From positions 1 through 64,000 of the forward strand of contig MU277721.1 of assembly GCA_022385805.1 (NCBI GenBank): DNA of 64,000 nucleotides, given 5' to 3'. Positions 57,034 through 64,000 of this stretch are shown here, piece after piece; the stretch's first letter is position 1; each line of letters opens with the position of its first letter. Source of the stretch: Pilatotrama ljubarskyi (taxonomy: Eukaryota > Basidiomycota > Agaricomycetes > Polyporales > Polyporaceae). The notes beneath the pieces were generated by a model. It saw nothing but the letters and a program-made list of their open reading frames with translations. It did no database searches and had not been told where the DNA came from. The position numbers and the translations under genes are program-made.

Positions 57034-58522
57034 TCACGCTGCGCTCTCCAGATCTCCCGTCTTCAACACCTTCCACATGAAATCTGCCCACTCCTGCATG
57101 GGGTCCGGTCCCGCGCCGACACCCCGCAGCCACGCCTCCGCCCTCCCCTTGCGCTCCAACTCCCTGCACTTCTCGCGCAACAGGTCCTTCTGCTCAAACA
57201 GCTCGCGCTCCCACTGCGGAATTCGGTACTCCGTCCCGACGAACTCGTACAGCTCGTCCCGGTAGTCGAACTGCTCCTTGAACCCAAAGCGGAACCACGC
57301 GTCCGCGATCGCGACCTCGTCGTCGCCCTTCGCCGCGCGGAACTGCTCGTAGCGGGCGCGCACGGCGTCGGTCTCGCGCTCGGCGTCGAGGCTGCTCGGG
57401 TCGGAGAAGACCTTGAGTGCGGCTTGCGTCTGGATCTCGGCGAGTGGGAGCGGGGCGACGCGTAGCGGCAGACCGATGAATGCGATGCTAGACGGCGGGT
57501 AGGACTTCACGAGGGGAAAGAGATGTTTTCCTAGCGGGAAGATGTGGTAGGTCGAGTCGTATAGCGCCTCCGGGAGGGGCGGCACCCGAGGCGGCAGGTC
57601 GTGCACGACCTCCGGCTCGGACAGGAAGGGGAAGTTGAACTGGTACCCCGTCGCGAGAACGACATGGTCGATACCGCTCTCCGTCGTACCATCTTGGAAG
57701 ACGACCTTGCCCTCCTCGGCGTCGAGGTACTCCGTGACGCGGCCACGCTTCTTGAACTTCCCGCCGTCTTCGTCTGCCGGTGTCACTCCTGTGATGGAGT
57801 GGATGACGACCCGCGCGAAGGGGCGTGTCTCGGATGCGACATCCATGCCGCTGTATCCGCCGCCCACAACGAGGACCTTGCCCGTGTAGTCCTCCGGTCG
57901 CCGGTACCATGCCGAGTGCGTGACCTTGCCTCGGGCGCGCCACTCGTCTAGTCCCTTCGTACTAGGTATCCGCGGGACGCGGTAGTGTCCGTTCGCGACG
58001 AGCACGAGGTCGAACTGACTCTGCTCTCCTCCTTGCACGGTGACGTTCCACTTCTGCTGCGCGGTATCCCAGTGCACGCGCTCGACGTGCGTGTTAAAGC
58101 GGATATGAGGCAGAAGGTCGAACTCCTTCGCATAGTCATGGAGGTACGCCAGCACGGTCGACGCGGGGGGATACAGGGGCGTCTCAGGAGGGAAGGGATA
58201 CGACGTATACGACATCAGGGGATGCGGTGTGTTCGTCGTCAGCGAATCGTACAGCGCGGTGAGTGGCGGGTCAGCATCCGGTGGTGCCGGGTTCCTAAGT
58301 GCGGACTTGTGAGTATGGAATTTTTGGCGTACTGCTGCTAACCTCACCAGATGCCGCCGATCTTGTCCCGAGCCTCAAAAGCGGTTACCGTCCATCTGCC
58401 GGCTTTGAACTCGGGTGAATCTTTGACGATCTTGATCGCTCCGAGGCCAGTAGGGCCGGCTCCGATGACACAGATATGCTTCTCTGGACGCTGTTCTAGT
58501 GCATTCGTCGCGTTTGCTTTAC
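57034..58522 (-). CDS. flavin-containing monooxygenase (FMO-2)
   Basis: The main exon, 58294-57034, joins in phase to an upstream exon ending at 58348 (GGIW|NPAPP). It carries the FAD motif CVIGAGPTGLGAIKI. The NADPH motif is VLVVGGGYSGMDVAS (about 57860), with one Gly more than the usual form. VLATGYQFNFPFLS follows. The upstream exon appears to begin at a splice acceptor (58523), because the in-frame sequence before it holds a stop and no ATG. The first coding exon with the start codon is therefore not located; it may lie within 58560-58700. It is a paralogue of FMO-1 with the same intron position. The C-terminus ends MWKVLKTGDLESAA. Confidence 0.82.
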
Positions 58523-60041
58523 CTGGAGTTCAAATGAGTGATTGCTCTGTCAGGACGGAAAATCTACACGAAGATTTAGAGTAAATAGCAAATGCGCGTG
58601 CTCATCAAAGAATATCCGAGTCGGTAAGCAGTATGGGCATGGAGAGAGCAGCTGTCCCCATCCAAGACTACAGCGCTGATGGTTTTAATATGACTGCCTG
58701 CGATGACACTCACTGGAGGAACTCGAGCCCATATTCAATAGGAATACGAACGTCTTGATATAAGCAAGTTCTCTATAGGCGCCCGCGGTGATAGAGGTTC
58801 ACGATTCGTGCTAGTCCGAGAGTCTGTCGGTCAGTCGCAGTTCTCCGGGAGCCAGGTGGACAACGTCGTGGAGAGAGGAATCGTTATGCAGCGTAAAGTC
58901 GCATCCTGGTATGTAATTTCCGGGGAAAGGGCGAGACCGTTGCGTGATACGGACGCCATCGCACGAGACAGAGATGGGTTTTAGAAGGATCGACGACCTC
59001 GCACTGCCTGAGCTTCTCGTTCCTATAATCTCCCTTGACTCGAAAATATATTCTACCTCCCTCGTTGTTTGCATCTCGACAGGTAGGAGCAGCCTGCTGG
59101 CTGATGCGTTCGAAAACAAGCAGGTAAGTAGGGTAAAGTACTGCCGTGTCACGCCCACAAGATCCGCTGACAGCTGTGACGACCCCAGGTAACACGGGTC
59201 ACCTCTTGTCACGCTGTGGCCGCGGTGGCCAAGGGTGGTCGCTGGTGCCATGGCGAGCTCAGCTTAGTCGGGACCTGCCATGAAGCACACTGGAGTCCTC
59301 CACTCTCCTCTGTCCTTAGAAGATGCGGCGTGCAGTGTGTCCAGTCTGCATCATAGATATCGAGCGATCGTCAACGGTACGACACAGGCTTAGTGAGTCT
59401 GACTCTCACGAGCACGCGGCCGGCTTCATTCTCTCACCAGAGGTCCGTCATGCGATCACCGGGGCTCATGTCAATGCACCCACGATCTATAAGTACCGCT
59501 ATCTTCGAAGAATGTCCGCTGAGCAATTTTGCGACAGGGATAGGCTGTCCGCATATATCATTGAGTTCTGTGATCCGCATAAAGGTGTCAGCGCTTCAAT
59601 GGACTTACTGGATGTATCTCCCCAATGACCACGGCTCGGAGGTTCCTAGACTTCCACTCCAGGATCTCTGACCATGCATCTCGATATCGTGCAGTCTAGA
59701 TTCCCCTTAATGGCAAATTTGCCGTACGTCCGTGGTGGCGAACCATCCAAAGGCGACCCGTCTCCAGCCCGCCCGTTCAATGCTCCCAGTATATACGCTT
59801 AGCTATCGTCATGAACGTGGTCTAAGCACCATCACATGGCGTGTCGATGTAGTCCTAATTTCCTTTAAAGGCCTCCATCCTCTCCAGTGGTCACATAAAC
59901 GAATACCATGCCGGTGGCAAGATGTGGATCTTCGAGACGAGAAAGTACGTCCGCGAATGCTTCCTTCTGCTAATGTCTGGTGCTCAGTCCGGTGTTCCGC
60001 TCGGGACAGTATAAGAGCAGCGATGAAGACGTCCTATCGCT
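58523..60041. other. divergent intergenic region between FMO-2 and tannase
   Basis: Contains the unlocated FMO-2 first exon and the promoters of both genes. No other gene is recognised. Confidence 0.4.
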
Positions 60042-62433
60042 ATGCTCATCAGGATCAGCATGGTGCTTCTCGCAGCCGTTACACTGTTGGTCAACACCGC
60101 TCTCGCCCTCGCGGCGACCCCCAAGGGTTCTAGGGCAGCTTGCACAAACTTCTCCCCCAATCACGTCCCGGACGTGTCTCTCGTTGCGGCCACGCACTTT
60201 GCAGCCAACGCGCGGGTGGAGATATCGAACGTCTTCTCCAGCATCAATGTCACCGACTTGCCCGCGTTTTGCCGGGTCGAGCTCAGGATCACGACGAATG
60301 CGACCGCCGGCTCGTTCGCCATCACGGAAGTCTGGCTTCCGGATGACTGGAATGGCCGTATGCTCACCATCGGGAACGGTGGCTTTGGCGGTGGAGGTAT
60401 GTATTCTCGACCCTGGTGTATAGCGACGACGACTGACCTTCTCACAGTCGCTGTATCTGATCTCGGCGGCGTCGCGGTACCACAGGGATGTGTGTCTGAT
60501 TCCAACTACTGCGATGGATGGATTCCCCGCTGACGCGATACTGGTCAGTCGCTGGAGTTTCCACGAACACAGGCCACAACTCCTCTGCAGTTGATGGCTC
60601 GTGGGCCGGGCCGCATAACGACGTAAGTTGTGATACAACATGACGAGCGGTTACAAACCCTAATCGTGCGTGGCTCACGCAGAACGCAATCGTAGACTGG
60701 GGCTGGAGAGCCGTTCATCTCAGCATTCTGGCCGGAAAAGAGATCACGAGACAGTACTATGGTCAGGCTACCAAGAGATCATACTACTTGGGATGTTCCA
60801 CAGGTAAGCTCTTCGCCGTTATAGTATCGCATGGCTGGTCATCTGAGCCTCGAAAACTTACGCAGGTGGACGTCAAGGGTGCGTATGCGCATCTTGGACC
60901 ACACGTTCGTACTCACACTTTTGTTACACAGACTCAAGGAGATCCAGGTCTTCCCCGATAGTTTCGACGGTATTGTACGTTTCACCGTCCCGAGATACAG
61001 GTATCGGGTGTGGTTACTGAGTATCTCTTGTAGGTGATCGGGTCTCCTGCGAACTTCATGTCGCACTTGCAACCCTGGTCAATCCACATGAATCTGGATG
61101 TTCTACCGGCGAACTCGTCCCGCTTTATCCCTGCCAATGTCTGGATCGACGTCATCGCCCCTGAAGTTATGCGGCAATGTGATGCCTTGGATGGGGTCTG
61201 TGTTCACGAACTGCCACAGCATACGTTAGAGAGATGCTAACCTACAACGTCCTACCAGCTCACCGACGGCATCATCAACGATCCTCGCGCTTGCAGGTAC
61301 GCAAACTCGATGACTTTTCATCTTAAAGGACTCTAAGCGCCGATGTGTCCTTTAAGTTTCCGACCGGAAACCCTCACCTGTCGCCCGGGACAAAACACCT
61401 CGACATGCGTGACAGCAGACCAGATCAGCGCCCTCCACCGCATCTACGCCGACTACTACGAGGCGGACCAGACCTACATCTTCGGCGGATACTTCCCCGG
61501 CGGCGAGAAGGCATACCCGTTCGGCCTCGTCGGCAGCCCGCCTTTCGCCCTCCCGGCAGACTGGTTCCGGTTCTTCTTGCTGAAGTGAGTGACCGTCCGA
61601 GTCGCCTCACACTTTCACCAGCCACTCGTGCTGATTCGGGAGCGTCACATAGCGATACAAGCTTCACGATGGAAGACTACAACGCGAGCCTCATCCAGCT
61701 GGGAGACGAGATCGATCCAGGGCAACAAAATGTAAGCACGTGCTCCCAGTTCCTCCTGTGTGTCCACGGCGGAGAAGTCCCTGACCATCGATTCGCGCCA
61801 AGGCTATCAACCCGAACCTCACCGCGTTCGCCTCGGCGCCACACAATGGCAAAGTGCTACACTACGTCGGCTGGGCGGACCAGCTCATCAGCCCGGGAAA
61901 CAGTGTGCACTACTACGAGACCGTGCACGAGTTCACGCTCGGGAACAGCACGCTCGACATCGACGACTTCTACCGCCTGTTCACGGTACCAGGGATGAAT
62001 CACTGGTACGTGTTCCCTCGCATTCAGGCCATTTTGACGGAGTGCTGACAGCCTTGTAGTGGTGTACGTATCTTTGTCATGCGTTGACAGGTGCCGCGCA
62101 GCTAAACGATAACTATCAGGGAGGTCAAGCGGCGAACGCCTTCGGCGGAGTATCGCAACCCGCACCTCTATCGCTCGATCCCGAGCATAACATCCTCGCC
62201 GCGATGGTACGATGGGTTGAGGAGGGCGTCGCGCCAGCGACGATTACCGGGGTGAAGTACAACAACGACGTCAAGGCGGACGGCATCGCCTTCACGCGTC
62301 CTCTGTGCAAGGTTAGTCCTTCTTGATGCGCATTACATCGCCAGTGTCTGAGACAACTGCTGCCCAGTACCCTTCCATGGTGCGATTCAAGGGTGGAAAC
62401 CCAAACAACGCCAGTAGTTTCGAGTGTGTATGA
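60042..62433 (+). CDS. tannase/feruloyl esterase family secreted esterase
   Basis: A secreted alpha/beta hydrolase acting on ester bonds of plant phenolics. The signal peptide (MLIRISMVLLAAVTLLVNTALA) starts at 60042. I trace 12 main exons: 60042-60396, 60448-60489, 60549-60622, 60683-60803, 60866-60878 (13 nt), 60932-60974, 61034-61195, 61259-61296, 61357-61584, 61653-61731, 61803-62005 and 62091-62311, plus the terminal 62368-62433. The nucleophile Ser is in GCSTGGRQG, formed over three exons. The catalytic Asp region is GWADQLISPGNS and the His region is VPGMNH. FRPETLTCRPG is the Cys-rich calcium/disulphide region. One junction is odd: after MNH the frame is kept only by a 2-nt exon (TG at 62060-62061), which yields HCGAAQ as the family expects. 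Confidence 0.87.
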
Positions 62434-62927
62434 AACGGCGGATGCGACAGGCGTAATGGATCTCCTTTCTATCTGTACTCCTGTCGCATTTCGCGTGTAT
62501 CTTCACAGCGCTAGCAGTACAAGGCTCGAACGCCAATCTGAGAATATGGCGTCGTTGCGAAGATAGTTACCCCTTTGCGCTTCACAGCCCCGTTTCTGGC
62601 GCAGGAAACTTCGACACTCTATGGTTCTAACTGCAAATTTGCAACGGGTGACGCCTTATCCATCAATAGCTGCACGAGAGGCCGTGAGACACGAACGACA
62701 TGAGACTAGCGGCTCAGCAAACCGCAGCACCCTAGCCACGGGACCAGGGAGGTGTGGTCTCTGTAGCTAAAGCGCTCAAGGTTAGATTCAAGTGGTTTCT
62801 TGAACAAGTGCTGCGGTAGAGCGTGCGCCTAGTAGGCGCGAGCGTTCAGCCCGTATATACAGTATAGTCACAGGCAGGTCGTACTAAGACAACGACCCGC
62901 CTACCTAGCAAATTAACGACGCCGAGT
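62434..62927. other. intergenic region
   Basis: Nothing recognised between the tannase 3' end and the BTB gene. Confidence 0.4.
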
Positions 62928-63801
62928 ATGTCCTTAAGCTTGGGTTATGCTAGCTATGCTATCACTACGCCGTCTAGGCCGACTAGTCCGGAGGGGATCG
63001 CCCGCGACTCTCAATTCTACTGCGACCATATCGTATTTCTAGTAAGCATTAAAGACGTAGTACTTGTGCATCTGATCTCAGTGTCCCGCTTGTCACTTCG
63101 ACGGCAGGTCGAGAACCGCCTCTTCAAAGTGCCCAAGCACAGATTTGCTAATAAATCGAAAGTCTTTGAGGACATGTTCGCGCTGCCCCCCGGCGACGCG
63201 ACAACGGCAGAGGGGGAGAGCGATGATAAGCCCGTGAGGCTGTATGGCATTGGGAAGGAAGAGTTTCGGGCGCTGCTACGCGTGATGTACAGGCCGTAGG
63301 TGCTTGGATCATCGTACGACACGCGCAATCTCATGGACTTCTCGTAGCCACCACGCTCCTTCCTACGAGGAGGCTGAAGAGCCAACCATGGAGGATTGGA
63401 TCTCAGTCCTGAAGCTCACCACAATGTGGGAATTCGCGAGCTTGCGCCGCATCGCAATCGACAAGCTCACGCCCCTTGTGAAGACCGAGGTCGATCCCGT
63501 TCGGTGGGTCTGCCTCGCTCGCCGGCATAACGTCCCCGAATGGGTCTTTCCTTCCTTGCACGCTTTGGCCAGACGCATACAGGCCTTGCAGCCGGACGAG
63601 GTAGAGCCGCTCGGAATCGCAACGGTGCTTCGGATGGCGCAGGTCCGGGAGAGCTACCAGGGTTGCAAGGTCGATTACGCTCACACTGGCGGCAAGCAGT
63701 TCGACCAATACCACTCACGCGTTTCACAGCTTGAGTATGACTTTACTGCCGTGATCAGACATGTTTTCAAGGAGGAGCTGGAGGGGTACAACGCGTACTG
63801 A
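62928..63801 (+). CDS. BTB/POZ domain protein
   Basis: Three exons join in frame: 62928 to about 63041, 63107 to about 63297, and about 63346-63801. The BTB core is recognisable: DSQFYCDHIVFL|VENRLFKVPKHRFANKSKVFEDMF, then a short acidic insert, KPVRLYGIGKEEFRALLRVMYRP and the following helices MEDWISVLKLTTMWEFASLRRIAIDKL. The C-terminal helical part (WVCLARRHNVPEWVFPSLHAL) is shared by a large basidiomycete-specific BTB family. Such proteins dimerise and may act as cullin adaptors or transcription cofactors; nothing here decides. The start codon is uncertain: the first 25 residues are poorly conserved-looking and ATG 62928 is simply the first in frame. Confidence 0.75.
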
Positions 63802-63930
63802 AAGGGAGCTGTTCCGCCATACATGAGCCTAGATGTTCCAGAGTTAGGACGGAGACTGATCACCGTACCTAGTTACTAGCAGAGGAATCCTAGAATATGC
63901 GCAGTTGTCCAGCCGTCCACAAAGACCAAC

Positions 63931-64000
63931 TTATGTGAACGTGAGCCCGTCGCCCTGCCTGTCTTCGGGGACGATGCGGTATTTCTCCTGCATCGACTCC
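63931..64000 (-). CDS. C-terminal end of an unidentified gene (partial)
   Basis: On the minus strand the window edge reads ESMQEKYRIVPEDRQGDGLTFT and a stop at 63931-63933. The composition looks coding, but the piece is only about 22 residues and the rest lies outside. No function can be given. Confidence 0.35.
   Translation of the reverse strand, partial: ESMQEKYRIVPEDRQGDGLTFT

Noticed and set aside
1..64000. CRISPR arrays, riboswitches, prokaryotic operons, rRNA
   Set aside because: None is seen; intron structure and gene content are eukaryotic.

Overview
The window looks like nuclear DNA from a basidiomycete, most likely a wood-decay type Agaricomycete. Genes are close together on both strands. 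Coding regions are cut by many introns of about 47-70 bp with GT..AG ends. The gene content also fits: expanded P450s, tannase/feruloyl esterase, BTB-domain and alcohol acetyltransferase-like proteins, a CSC1-type channel, and Tc1/mariner-like DNA elements. All gene models are read from the DNA by joining conserved protein blocks across canonical splice sites; none was checked by alignment or RNA.

Layout. 1-5.6 kb: a PIG-L/GPI12 de-N-acetylase (+), then on the minus strand an APH-fold kinase, a degenerate sirtuin-like gene directly upstream of it (possibly one fused gene) and a small conserved hypothetical protein. 6.3-19.6 kb: P450-1 (+), an intact SIRT5-like sirtuin (-), an acyl/alcohol acetyltransferase (+), P450-2 (+) and a zinc alcohol dehydrogenase (-). 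This is an enzyme-rich stretch without a core synthase in view. 21-30.3 kb: a CSC1/OSCA-type channel (-) whose start codon is split by an intron, an initiator tRNA-Met, and a complete 2,970-bp Tc1/mariner-like transposon with near-perfect terminal inverted repeats, a TA duplication and an intact three-exon transposase. 30.6-46.6 kb: two related P450s (P450-3 and P450-4) with a decayed P450 between them, a frameshifted tannase fragment, a PHD-chromodomain protein, a FYVE-like/RING ubiquitin ligase, a second identical initiator tRNA and a MITE-like element just upstream of P450-4. 47.4-53.8 kb: a single-pass membrane protein (-) and a homeodomain-like protein (+). 54.1-62.4 kb: a tandem duplication of a flavin monooxygenase (-) plus tannase (+) module, in which the first tannase copy is only a relic. 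62.9-64 kb: a BTB protein and the end of another gene.

How the genes relate. Much of the window is shaped by local duplication and decay: two sirtuins (one pseudoenzyme), three tannase loci (one intact), three copies of one P450 type (two intact) and two FMOs. DNA transposons lie within about 250 bp upstream of both intact P450 paralogues. The most unusual items are the sirtuin-like/APH gene, the complete Tc1/mariner element, the split start codon and the FMO-tannase duplication.
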